A DNA stretch of 8,172 bases. Source: an uncultured Clostridia bacterium. Its GTDB lineage: Bacteria > Bacillota > Clostridia > UBA1381. Position 1 is the stretch's first letter, and the number at the start of each line of letters is the position of its first letter. Positions 1 to 6,381 of the stretch are shown here, piece after piece. The notes beneath the pieces were generated by a model. It was given only the letters and a program-made list of their open reading frames with translations, ran no database searches and had not been told where the DNA came from. The translations under genes were made by a program, and so were the position numbers. The stretch lies in contig CALXUL010000287.1 in the NCBI GenBank assembly GCA_944391635.1, forward strand, positions 1 to 8,172, in the 5' to 3' direction.

Positions 1-61
1 CTTGATATAGAAGTTTTCAGTTTTGCTCGTTCTGAAACTTTATTAAATCTGTATCTGGTTA

Positions 62-90
62 ATGACTTTAGCTCTTGATTATGATATAAT
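62..90 (+). promoter_or_regulatory. Possible extended -10 promoter in front of the esterase frame
   Basis: TATAAT at 85-90 is preceded by TG at 82-83, an extended -10 arrangement. A weak -35 (ATGACT, 62-67) lies 17 bp upstream. No start codon in the esterase frame follows at a usable distance. The site may be fortuitous in AT-rich DNA, or a leftover of a rearranged 5' end. Confidence 0.3.
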
Positions 91-227
91 GTTCTTGTGT
101 AGGGCTTGAGGTCTACGCAAGACATTATGGCGGTAAAAGCAGTGATGGACTGATTGTTTCGGCGGAAACAGTAATTTCAGATGAAAGAATTATAGATGAT
201 TTTGATGGGAAATCAAAATTTAATTCA
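90..227 (+). pseudogene. In-frame coding extension upstream of the esterase's first ATG (5' end lost or broken)
   Basis: The esterase frame stays open from just after a TAA at 87-89 and contains no ATG, GTG or TTG before 228. Its translation contains VYARHYGGKSSDG, which resembles the last strand of a fibronectin type III domain, and then IIDDFDG, which resembles the first strand of the binding module that follows. This points to real coding sequence rather than a leader. Upstream, frame 1 is open only to a TGA at 76-78 and frame 2 only from 47 to 106. Joining them to this frame would need at least two frameshifts. I infer a gene truncated or decayed at its 5' end, or an assembly error. Confidence 0.6.
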
Positions 228-2933
228 ATGACTTTTGTGGATGGAGATACCCCTGATTCTTCAGGTTACTATGGTTCATTTTTATCAAACCGATCAAATA
301 CATATAGGCAAGCGGATATTCAAATAGATGAATGTAGGAATTTTGCGGCAACAGGCTTTAAAGTTTGGGTAAAAGCTGACAGGGCTGCTGCGGCAAATGA
401 AAATATTTATTTTGCGCTGCTTCAAAACGGCGGCGACGATGAAAATGACGCTGATAATCCGAATAAAGTAACATTTATATATAATATCGGGAATTTGGTT
501 CATACAAATGAGTGGTCTGAACTTTATATTCCTTTTGATGAGTTCTTAAGAAATACCACTAAATTTGATCCGTCAAATCCGGAGATATCGTCGCTTTCGC
601 TTCGTATTTATGTTAATGCAACGTCAGATGCCCCCATTAATTTTTCAATGGATTCATTAAGGTATGCGGCAGTTGTGCCTGAAGTTGAAAATTTGGCTTT
701 GACGGGAGCGGACGGGCGTATTATTCTGACATACTCAGAGCCGGATGCTTATGATTTTAGATGTGTTAATGTGTATATAGATGATACTTTTGTAATGGAG
801 ATTGAAAAGGGTAAATGCTTTGGTTTGATTGATGGTGTTGAAAACGGTATTAGTGCTGATATAAAAATTACTTTGTGTGATAATCAGGGTAGGGAATCAG
901 CAGGCATTACAGAAGAAGTACCCCCTCAAAATGCAGGTTTTGATGTGGCGAACGTTAGATTTACAGACGAATATGGCAAAAAAATCGAACGGTTTATGCC
1001 GCAGCAAACAGTTGAAATGTCGTTATGCATAGTAAATGACAGCGAAAACTCTGCGTCCGTAAATTTATATACTGCGTTTTATGACGGTACTAACCGTTTG
1101 GTACAAATTGATTTGGATAACGTAACGTTGGGCGTAAATGGACAGAAAGTAATAAAAAAAGAACTTGTTATTAATAAAAGGGCAGAGTACGCTAAAGTTT
1201 TTGCATGGGATGATAATATGAAGGCATATACAAGCGCTGTAACTTATCCTGATATACAGGATGCAGAGTTTAGTGTTTCGTCATACTTTGGAGATTCTAT
1301 GGTTCTTCAGCGCGATGTATGCAATAGTGTGTGGGGGACGGCAAGAAGCGGTGAAACTGTAACGGCATCTTTTAACGGCGAAACTGTTTCAACAGTTGCG
1401 GAAGCCGGACAATGGCAACTGTACCTGCCGGCATTTGAAGCAAGCGCAGAACCTTCAGTTTTAACCGTAACATGCGCTGGTGAAACTAAAACTTTTGAGG
1501 ATGTGTTAGTCGGTGAAGTCTGGGTTGCCAGCGGTCAGTCAAATATGGCATTCCAGCTTAGTTCCGTATGGGAAGGTCAGGAAACGATTGATAATACAGA
1601 AGAAAGTAATGTAAGATTTTTTGGTGAAAATGTGATGGGGGCAACCGAACCGGTTGAAGAACCAAAAAGTGCGATGTGGAATAAATGTGTCAGCAGTGAT
1701 ACACAATTCCAGTCACGTTCATCAGCTGTTGCAACATTCTTTGCATTGAAACTTTATAATGAGCTAAAAGAAAGGGAAGGGAAAACTATCCCGGTAGCAT
1801 ACCTAAATGTACCGCGTCCCGGCTCGATAATGCAGGCGTGGATAAGAAATGATTTGCTTATGAAACTTCCTTGGAGCATTACCGGCACAACAGGTTATAC
1901 CGATAAGGCGATTTTTTCATCACTATATAATAATTGTATATATCCGATTACCCGTGCGACTGTAAAGGGTGTTATCTGGTTCCAGGGCGAGAGCAATAAG
2001 GCAAACGGGTTCTTTGAGTTGTTTGATACGTTAATAACCAACTGGAGAAAAGAATTCAATAATGAAAATATGCCGTTCATATTTATGAATTTGCCGGCAT
2101 ACGGCGGCGGTGTGGGAGATACGGATACTGCACTAAAACGTGAGCAGCAGTATCTCGCATCAATTACTATTCCTAATGTTGCGATGGCGTCACTGCTTGA
2201 AACAGGAGATAAATTAGATATACATTCCTGGAATAAAAAGCCTATAGGCGAGAGATTGGCAGCAGTAGCGCTTGAAAAAGTATATGGATATGGTGAAGAT
2301 TCATCAAGCCCGACATATAACAGTTCGGTAATTGAAGGAAATAAAATTATTTTAAAATTTGATCACGTTGGAGAAGGACTTCAGGCTTTAGGTGATGGAG
2401 ATCCGCTTTCCGGATTTGAAATTGCGGGAGAAGATAATGTATTTTATCCTGCAACGGCAACAATTGTCGGAAAAGATACTGTTGAAGTATATTCCGAAAA
2501 TGTACCAAGCCCCCAAAAAGCGCGATATGGCTGGGGAGATTCTCCAACAGTAATTAAACCAATCAGCATAGAACGAAATGTTGATGAAAATTATGTAATA
2601 CTAACATATGAGTCTATTTCGGACAGATATAGTGTAGGGGATAAGATTGTTGGATTTAAGATTGTAAACAATCCGGAAGACCTTAACAGAACAAGCCTTA
2701 CGGTTGTTGGCTATGCGGATGCAACAGTGATTTCAACAAGCCCGGCAAAAGTCAAGGTTGTAGGTCCCAATCTTGATATTAACGGTAATCCTGAAACTAC
2801 CACTCAAACAATTCCGTTTGAATTATCATCGGAAGCTGTGGCTGAATATTGTTTCTCAGATTTCCCGTTTAAGACAGTAAATCTTGCAAACAGCTATGGA
2901 TATACTGCTGTTCCGTTTAGAACATATAAATAA
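228..2933 (+). CDS. Multidomain SGNH-type carbohydrate O-acetylesterase (sialate O-acetylesterase family), 5' end uncertain
   Basis: The family removes O-acetyl groups from sialic acids or plant polysaccharides such as xylan. Residue numbers count from the ATG at 228. Residues 1-150 look like a beta-sandwich carbohydrate-binding module, 152-233 like a fibronectin type III domain, and 237-345 are another unassigned beta-rich module. The esterase starts near 348 (MVLQRD, WGTA). Its catalytic blocks are WVASGQSNM with nucleophile Ser438, GVIWFQGESN at 581-590, and the Asp-Ile-His block at 664-666. The usual Pro after that His is Ser here. The C-terminal signature RYGWGDSP (766-773) is separated by about 110 residues from the closing PFRT motif. 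No signal peptide is visible, which fits a missing N-terminus: the same frame reads protein-like back to 90, and ATG 228 has no good ribosome binding site and falls inside the first domain. The family call is firm; the exact substrate is not known. Confidence 0.88.
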   Translation: MTFVDGDTPDSSGYYGSFLSNRSNTYRQADIQIDECRNFAATGFKVWVKADRAAAANENIYFALLQNGGDDENDADNPNKVTFIYNIGNLVHTNEWSELYIPFDEFLRNTTKFDPSNPEISSLSLRIYVNATSDAPINFSMDSLRYAAVVPEVENLALTGADGRIILTYSEPDAYDFRCVNVYIDDTFVMEIEKGKCFGLIDGVENGISADIKITLCDNQGRESAGITEEVPPQNAGFDVANVRFTDEYGKKIERFMPQQTVEMSLCIVNDSENSASVNLYTAFYDGTNRLVQIDLDNVTLGVNGQKVIKKELVINKRAEYAKVFAWDDNMKAYTSAVTYPDIQDAEFSVSSYFGDSMVLQRDVCNSVWGTARSGETVTASFNGETVSTVAEAGQWQLYLPAFEASAEPSVLTVTCAGETKTFEDVLVGEVWVASGQSNMAFQLSSVWEGQETIDNTEESNVRFFGENVMGATEPVEEPKSAMWNKCVSSDTQFQSRSSAVATFFALKLYNELKEREGKTIPVAYLNVPRPGSIMQAWIRNDLLMKLPWSITGTTGYTDKAIFSSLYNNCIYPITRATVKGVIWFQGESNKANGFFELFDTLITNWRKEFNNENMPFIFMNLPAYGGGVGDTDTALKREQQYLASITIPNVAMASLLETGDKLDIHSWNKKPIGERLAAVALEKVYGYGEDSSSPTYNSSVIEGNKIILKFDHVGEGLQALGDGDPLSGFEIAGEDNVFYPATATIVGKDTVEVYSENVPSPQKARYGWGDSPTVIKPISIERNVDENYVILTYESISDRYSVGDKIVGFKIVNNPEDLNRTSLTVVGYADATVISTSPAKVKVVGPNLDINGNPETTTQTIPFELSSEAVAEYCFSDFPFKTVNLANSYGYTAVPFRTYK

Positions 2934-2970
2934 TTTTACAGATAAATTTTAGTTTAATAATACTTAAGTA

Positions 2971-3007
2971 AAAAACTGGCTTTGCAAAATTAGCAAAGCC
3001 AGTTTTT
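2971..3007. terminator. Bidirectional intrinsic terminator between the esterase gene and galE
   Basis: A perfect 15-bp inverted repeat (2971-2985 with 2993-3007) encloses a 7-nt loop. The GC-rich inner part (CTGGCTTTGC) is flanked by A5 on the left and T5 on the right, so each strand ends in a U-tract. It lies 37 bp after the esterase stop and 30 bp after the galE stop, so it can serve both convergent genes. Confidence 0.93.
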
Positions 3008-3037
3008 GTAGTTAAATAAATATTTTTTAAAATTTGT

Positions 3038-4051
3038 TTATGAATTAAACCCATCCGGATGTGTGGACTGCCATCTCCAACTATCCTCGCACATTTCATC
3101 TATGCCGCGCTCTGCTTTCCAGCCAAGTTCTTTTTCAGCTTTTTTTGCATTGGCATAGCATTCGGCAATATCTCCCGGGCGGCGTGGGTCAATCTGATAC
3201 GGCAGTGTTTTTCCGCAGGCTTTTTCAAATGCATGTATGATTTGAAGAACTGAATACCCGTTACCTGTCCCGAGATTATAAATGTGTACTCCGCTTTCTC
3301 CAGTTTTTATTTCGATGGATTTTAAGTGCCCTATTGCAAGGTCAACAACATGGATATAATCGCGTACTCCTGTTCCGTCAACGGTGGGATAATCGTTTCC
3401 GAATACATGTATTTTTTCAAGCTTTCCAACCGCTACCTGAGCAACATAGGGGAGAAGATTGTTGGGAATGCCTTTGGGATCTTCACCCATTGTTCCGCTT
3501 TTATGCGCACCTATTGGGTTAAAGTAACGAAGCAGAGTGATTGACCATTTATTATTTGCTGTATAAACATCCTGCAAAATGTTTTCAATCATAAGCTTAG
3601 TTGAACCGTAGGGATTTGTGGTGGAAAGCGGAAAATCTTCGGTAATAGGAACAGTTTTTGGCATGCCGTATACTGTGGCAGAAGATGAGAATACTATATT
3701 ATATACATTGTGTTTTTCCATTATATCAACAAGGTTAAGTGTGCCGGTTATGTTGTTATGATAGTATCTGAGAGGTATCTTTACCGACTCACCAACGGCT
3801 TTTAAGCCGGCAAAGTGTATTACAGAATCAATTTTATTCTCTTCAAATACACGGTTTGTAGCGTCGTAATCTAAAAGGTCTACCTTATAGAAAGGAAAAT
3901 CCTTTCCGGTAAGGCTTCGTACGGCATCAAGACATTTTTCGCTGGAGTTACATAGATTGTCAAGCACAACAACATTATGTCCGGCATTTAATAATTCAAC
4001 ACAGGTATGACTGCCTATATACCCTGCGCCTCCGGTAACAAGTATATTCAT
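3038..4051 (-). CDS. galE: UDP-glucose 4-epimerase
   Basis: Interconverts UDP-glucose and UDP-galactose in the cytoplasm, for galactose use and for galactose-containing cell-surface glycans. The 337 residues match the usual length of about 335-340. The NAD-binding glycine motif is GGAGYIGSH at residues 7-15. The catalytic group is SSSATVYG (Ser124), with Tyr148 and Lys152 in the PYGSTK block. The substrate-side block FNPIGAHKSG...GIPNN is intact, as is the family's C-terminal ending (W-Q-x-x-x-P-x-G-F). The ATG at 4049-4051 is preceded by AAGGA (4061-4065) at good spacing. It is a single-gene unit with its own promoter and a shared terminator, convergent to the esterase gene and divergent from the PHP operon. 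No galK or galT is nearby, so a role in making UDP-galactose for glycans is at least as likely as galactose catabolism. Confidence 0.97.
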   Translation of the reverse strand: MNILVTGGAGYIGSHTCVELLNAGHNVVVLDNLCNSSEKCLDAVRSLTGKDFPFYKVDLLDYDATNRVFEENKIDSVIHFAGLKAVGESVKIPLRYYHNNITGTLNLVDIMEKHNVYNIVFSSSATVYGMPKTVPITEDFPLSTTNPYGSTKLMIENILQDVYTANNKWSITLLRYFNPIGAHKSGTMGEDPKGIPNNLLPYVAQVAVGKLEKIHVFGNDYPTVDGTGVRDYIHVVDLAIGHLKSIEIKTGESGVHIYNLGTGNGYSVLQIIHAFEKACGKTLPYQIDPRRPGDIAECYANAKKAEKELGWKAERGIDEMCEDSWRWQSTHPDGFNS

Positions 4052-4086
4052 AAATATCTGTCCTTTCTTTTATTTGTATTACAATT

Positions 4087-4115
4087 ATTATATACTAAAG
4101 TGGTGTTTTATTCAA
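4087..4115 (-). promoter_or_regulatory. Sigma-A promoter of galE
   Basis: Read on the minus strand: TTGAAT (-35, 4110-4115), a 17-bp spacer, then a perfect TATAAT (-10, 4087-4092). It lies about 35 bp upstream of the galE ATG, which leaves a short leader carrying the ribosome binding site at 4061-4065. Confidence 0.75.
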
Positions 4116-4153
4116 TAAAAAATAAAAAAAAATAAAATTAATATTCTGTATGG

Positions 4154-4182
4154 TTGAGATGGCAGAAAAAATATGTTATAAT
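4154..4182 (+). promoter_or_regulatory. Extended -10 sigma-A promoter of the PHP/GIY-YIG/lrgAB operon
   Basis: TTGAGA (-35, 4154-4159) is 17 bp from a perfect TATAAT (4177-4182), and TG at 4174-4175 gives an extended -10. Transcription should start near 4189. It is divergent from the galE promoter. The roughly 38 bp between the two -35 boxes are A-rich and could act as UP elements. Confidence 0.8.
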
Positions 4183-4219
4183 AGATGGGTAGAAAATGGA
4201 ATCAAGGAGGTGTGAAGAG

Positions 4220-4876
4220 ATGGTTATTGATTTACATAACCACACCTTATTTAGCTATGACGGCAAACATACTGCCTATGAGCTTGCAGATAATGCATGC
4301 AGCTGCGGCATAGATGTGCTGGGCATCAGTGACCATCAGTTTACTGACGGCTTCGACTTTGGAGAATATATCAAGCAACTTAGAAAAATAAGGCAGGAAT
4401 TTTCTAATAGATGTGAGATAAAAATAGGTCTTGAAGTTGGAACCCGTCCCAAACCGGATGATTTTTTGGCAAAGAGTATGTCAAAATCACTTGATTACTG
4501 TCTTTTTGAGAGCCTTGACAGCGATAAGGGGATGGATTTTTTTGAATTTGTTGAATGGAGAAGGCTTTTGTCTTGTAAGGTAGGGCTTGCTCATACAGAT
4601 ATTTTTAAACTTGAGGAAAAATACGGCATAGACATTTTAGCGGTGCTGAAAAAAGAAGAAATATTTTGGGAAATTAATACCTCTGGTAATTATACATATT
4701 ATTATGATTTTATCACCAATTCCCAAAAACGCGAACGGGTATCTAAAAGCGGTATAACTCTGAGCGTAGGCTCGGACACACACAGGCTTTATGAATTAAA
4801 TTTAAATAAGCTTATTAGCGCAAATGAATTGGTATGCTCTCTTGGTAATCCGGTTTTATTCAGTAGGGGGCGTTAG
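4220..4876 (+). CDS. PHP-domain metal-dependent phosphoesterase, histidinol-phosphatase-like
   Basis: The PHP family hydrolyses phosphomonoesters (for example histidinol phosphate) or nucleic acid ends with two or three bound metals. The visible ligand motifs are DLHNHT (His6, His8), GISDH (Asp38, His39), GLEVGT (Glu72), AHTD (His125) and GSDTHR (Asp186, His188), in family order. The position that usually reads S-V-H after D-Y-x-x reads SLD here (Asp100), so one usual His ligand appears replaced. I chose ATG 4220 (218 residues) because AAGGAGG at 4204-4210 sits 9 nt before it. An in-frame ATG at 4196 lies upstream of that site, only a few bases from the predicted transcript start. There are no other his genes in the window, so the substrate is unknown. 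First gene of a four-gene operon; the next gene follows at once. Confidence 0.85.
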   Translation: MVIDLHNHTLFSYDGKHTAYELADNACSCGIDVLGISDHQFTDGFDFGEYIKQLRKIRQEFSNRCEIKIGLEVGTRPKPDDFLAKSMSKSLDYCLFESLDSDKGMDFFEFVEWRRLLSCKVGLAHTDIFKLEEKYGIDILAVLKKEEIFWEINTSGNYTYYYDFITNSQKRERVSKSGITLSVGSDTHRLYELNLNKLISANELVCSLGNPVLFSRGR

Positions 4877-4878
4877 AA

Positions 4879-5157
4879 ATTTATTATACATATTTAGTAT
4901 TATGTGCAGATAATACTCTTTACTGCGGATATACAAATGATTTACAGGCTCGTGTTGAGGTACATAACAGCGCACGCGGAGCAAAATATACTAAAACGCG
5001 GTTGCCTGTTACGTTGGTGTATGCGGAGGAGTTTTTAACAAAATCAGAGGCAATGAGCAGGGAAGCTAAGATAAAGCGTTTAAAACGCAGTCAAAAGCTT
5101 GACCTGCTTTTATCTGAAAAAAATATTATTCCTTACAAGGAGCGAAAACAGCATTGA
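4879..5157 (+). CDS. GIY-YIG nuclease-family protein (UPF0213/YazA type) with apparent ATT start
   Basis: Small single-domain GIY-YIG proteins of this family are putative nucleases of poorly defined role. The 92 residues show YTYLVLCADNTLYCGYT (the GIY and YIG blocks), Arg25 in the LQARVEVHN helix with His29, GAKYTK, and SEAMSREAKIKRLKR with the likely metal-binding Glu62. These are the expected features in the expected order and length. The frame opens at 4867 after a TAG and has no ATG, GTG or TTG before the domain. ATT at 4879 lines up with the usual initiator Met (M-Y-Y-x-Y-x-L) and has AGGGGG (4865-4870) 8 nt upstream. I infer an ATT start. Other explanations are a sequencing error, or slippage on the G5 run fusing it to the PHP protein. 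The stop overlaps the lrgA start (TTGA), which suggests coupling. Confidence 0.8.
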   Translation: MYYTYLVLCADNTLYCGYTNDLQARVEVHNSARGAKYTKTRLPVTLVYAEEFLTKSEAMSREAKIKRLKRSQKLDLLLSEKNIIPYKERKQH

Positions 5158-5525
5158 GGTATATTTTTGAGTTTTGTATTATAGCGGCAATAAGTTTTGT
5201 GGCGGAAGTGATTAAATATTTTCTGCCGCTGCCAGTGCCGGCAAGTATTTATGGGTTGATTATTATGTTAATTCTGCTTATTAGCGGAGTTTTGAAAGTA
5301 GAAAAGGTATCGGCTGTTGCGGATTTTTTGATTAAGATAATGCCGCTTATGTTTATTCCAGCGGTTGTGGGGTTGGTAGAATCCTATACGGCGATTAAAC
5401 CCATAGTAATTCGGCTTATAATTTTTGTGCCGGTAAGTACAGTGGTTGTAATGGGTGTATGCGGAAGAGTTGCTCAGGCAATACGCACAAGACAAAAACG
5501 TCAAGGAGTGGATATTGATGAATGA
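5154..5525 (+). CDS. lrgA: LrgA/CidA family holin-like membrane protein
   Basis: LrgA/CidA proteins are small integral membrane proteins, first described as modulators of murein hydrolase export and cell lysis. LrgAB-type pairs are now also linked to pyruvate uptake in Bacillus and Streptococcus. The 123 residues contain four hydrophobic segments (about 5-24, 30-49, 57-78, 84-106) and the family signature LPLPVPASIYG at 24-34, followed by a basic tail. The start is TTG at 5154, overlapping the GIY-YIG stop codon, with AAGGAG at 5137-5142 spaced 11 nt upstream. The reading frame ends 8 bases inside lrgB, so the two are very likely made together. No LytSR-type regulator is in the window. Confidence 0.92.
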   Translation: MRYIFEFCIIAAISFVAEVIKYFLPLPVPASIYGLIIMLILLISGVLKVEKVSAVADFLIKIMPLMFIPAVVGLVESYTAIKPIVIRLIIFVPVSTVVVMGVCGRVAQAIRTRQKRQGVDIDE

Positions 5526-6213
5526 TTTAGTTCAACATTCCGCATACTTTGGCGTTGTAATCAGCGTTGCGGCGTATGCGCTTGGGATATTAATTAAGAA
5601 AAAATTTAAGCTTGCAATTTTTAATCCACTGTTTTTGTCAATAATATTTATAATAGCATTTTTACTTGCTGGGGACATAGAATATGCAAACTATGAAAAA
5701 AGCGCCAATCTTTTGTCGTATTTGCTGACGCCTGCAACAGTGTGTCTGGCAGTGCCTCTATATAGGCAGATAGAGGTGTTGAAAAAGAATAAATTGGTAG
5801 TGCTTTTAGGGCTTGGTTCGGGTGTTGTTTCAAGTCTGGTAACAGTGTTTATTCTTTCTATACTGCTTGGGTTTTCAAATGAGATGTTTGTAACTTTGCT
5901 GCCTAAATCTGTTACAACGGCAATAGGGATGGAGGTTGCATCTGAACTTGGAGGCGATTCAACAATAGCTGCGGCAGTTATTATTGTTACTGGGATAGTG
6001 GGAAATATGTCTGCGGATATTATTTGCCGAGTATTTAGGATAAAAGACCCTGTTGCAATAGGGCTTGCGGTAGGCTGCTCATCTCATGCGGTGGGAACGG
6101 CTAGAGCTCTGGAAATGGGTGAAGTGCAAGGCGCTATGAGCAGTTTGGCAGTTGCGGTTTCGGGCATAATGACAGTAATTCTAGCACCGTTGTTTTCAAT
6201 GCTTTCGGTCTAA
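5518..6213 (+). CDS. lrgB: LrgB/CidB family membrane protein
   Basis: Partner of LrgA; the family includes CidB, YohK and the plant plastid glycolate/glycerate transporter PLGG1, so transport of small organic acids is a plausible role. The 231 residues match the usual length, with hydrophobic segments throughout. Family signatures are PKSVTTAIGMEV (129-140), TGIVGNM (158-164) and RIKDPVAIGLAVGCSSHAVGTA (from 174), followed by EMGEVQGAMSSLA. I chose ATG 5518 because AAGGAG at 5503-5508 lies 9 nt upstream and the family's N-terminus begins about here; a longer frame from 5455 runs back into lrgA and has no such support. It overlaps lrgA by 8 bases and is the last gene before a strong terminator. 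Confidence 0.95.
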   Translation: MNDLVQHSAYFGVVISVAAYALGILIKKKFKLAIFNPLFLSIIFIIAFLLAGDIEYANYEKSANLLSYLLTPATVCLAVPLYRQIEVLKKNKLVVLLGLGSGVVSSLVTVFILSILLGFSNEMFVTLLPKSVTTAIGMEVASELGGDSTIAAAVIIVTGIVGNMSADIICRVFRIKDPVAIGLAVGCSSHAVGTARALEMGEVQGAMSSLAVAVSGIMTVILAPLFSMLSV

Positions 6214-6256
6214 AAAAAGGTATCTTAAAACCTGAAAAGTTTTAAGGTACCTTTTT
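6214..6256 (+). terminator. Intrinsic terminator of the lrgAB operon
   Basis: An 18-bp inverted repeat (6214-6231 with 6239-6256) surrounds a 7-nt loop, directly after the lrgB stop. It ends in T5. Its one imperfect pair is G-U when read on the plus strand but A-C on the minus strand, which marks the plus strand as the main user. The T7 run on the opposite strand means it could still act as a backup stop for minus-strand transcripts. Confidence 0.92.
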
Positions 6257-6265
6257 GCTTCAAAA

Positions 6266-6318
6266 GTGAAAATCGACTGTACTTTCCTTTATAGAAAAGA
6301 AACAGCCGACATTCTCAC
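6266..6318 (-). terminator. Long terminator-like helix at the 3' end of the small RNA candidate
   Basis: On the minus strand GTGAGAA (6318-6312) pairs with TTTTCAC (6272-6266), TCGGCTGT (6309-6302) with ACAGTCGA (6280-6273), and CTTTTC with GGAAAG around loop TATAAA. U4 follows at 6265-6262. The U-tract is short, so termination may be partial. The lrgB terminator just beyond offers a second stop. Confidence 0.6.
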
Positions 6319-6336
6319 CCAATGTTTAAACATTGG
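6319..6336. repeat. Perfect 18-bp palindrome
   Basis: CCAATGTTTAAACATTGG is identical to its reverse complement. In RNA it gives a 6-bp stem with loop UUUAAA, or a self-dimerisation site. In DNA it has the form of an operator for a dimeric repressor. Its position 40-57 bp downstream of the expected start of the minus-strand transcript fits either reading. Confidence 0.7.
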
Positions 6337-6381
6337 TATGTGTATTGTGGGATGTAAAAGATGGATAGCTTTTACAATTAA

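Larger units (their letters stand above)
6262..6375 (-). ncRNA. Candidate small RNA, about 115 nt, three hairpins, unknown family
   Basis: The transcript would begin near 6375, seven bases after a consensus -10. In order it shows a hairpin with an 8-bp stem (6353-6376) and loop CTATCCAT; a G-free linker (6337-6352, starting TCCCACAATA); a 6-bp hairpin formed by a perfect palindrome (6319-6336); and, directly abutting, a long helix (6266-6318) of 7, 8 and 6 bp separated by small bulges. A U4 tract (6265-6262) follows. The long helix contains three G-U pairs on the minus strand that become A-C mismatches on the plus strand. No reading frame of note is present. I do not recognise the SRP, 6S, RNase P or tmRNA cores. 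The G-free linker and C-rich loop look like segments that pair with target mRNAs, but that is inference. Confidence 0.6.

Noticed and set aside
1..78. 25-codon open frame ending at 76-78, as the tail of an upstream gene
   Set aside because: It is too short and resembles no family I know; it may be noise or part of the broken esterase 5' region.
4196..4219. Upstream in-frame ATG of the PHP gene as its start
   Set aside because: The strong AAGGAGG lies after this ATG and is correctly spaced for ATG 4220; the upstream ATG is only about 7 nt from the predicted transcript start.
5268..5504. 78-codon open frame on the minus strand
   Set aside because: It lies entirely opposite lrgA, whose family match is clear; the composition is a shadow of hydrophobic codons.
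5455..5517. N-terminal extension of LrgB
   Set aside because: It overlaps lrgA in another frame and lacks a ribosome binding site, whereas ATG 5518 has one at ideal spacing.
6262..6375. Small signal recognition particle RNA (about 100 nt)
   Set aside because: The conserved tetraloop and asymmetric-loop elements of SRP RNA are absent, and the structure is three hairpins, not one long rod.
6351..6377. Plus-strand hairpin with ATGGAT in its loop, resembling one half of the TwoAYGGAY RNA motif
   Set aside because: Only one such hairpin is present, and the G-U pairs in the neighbouring helix point to the minus strand as the RNA.
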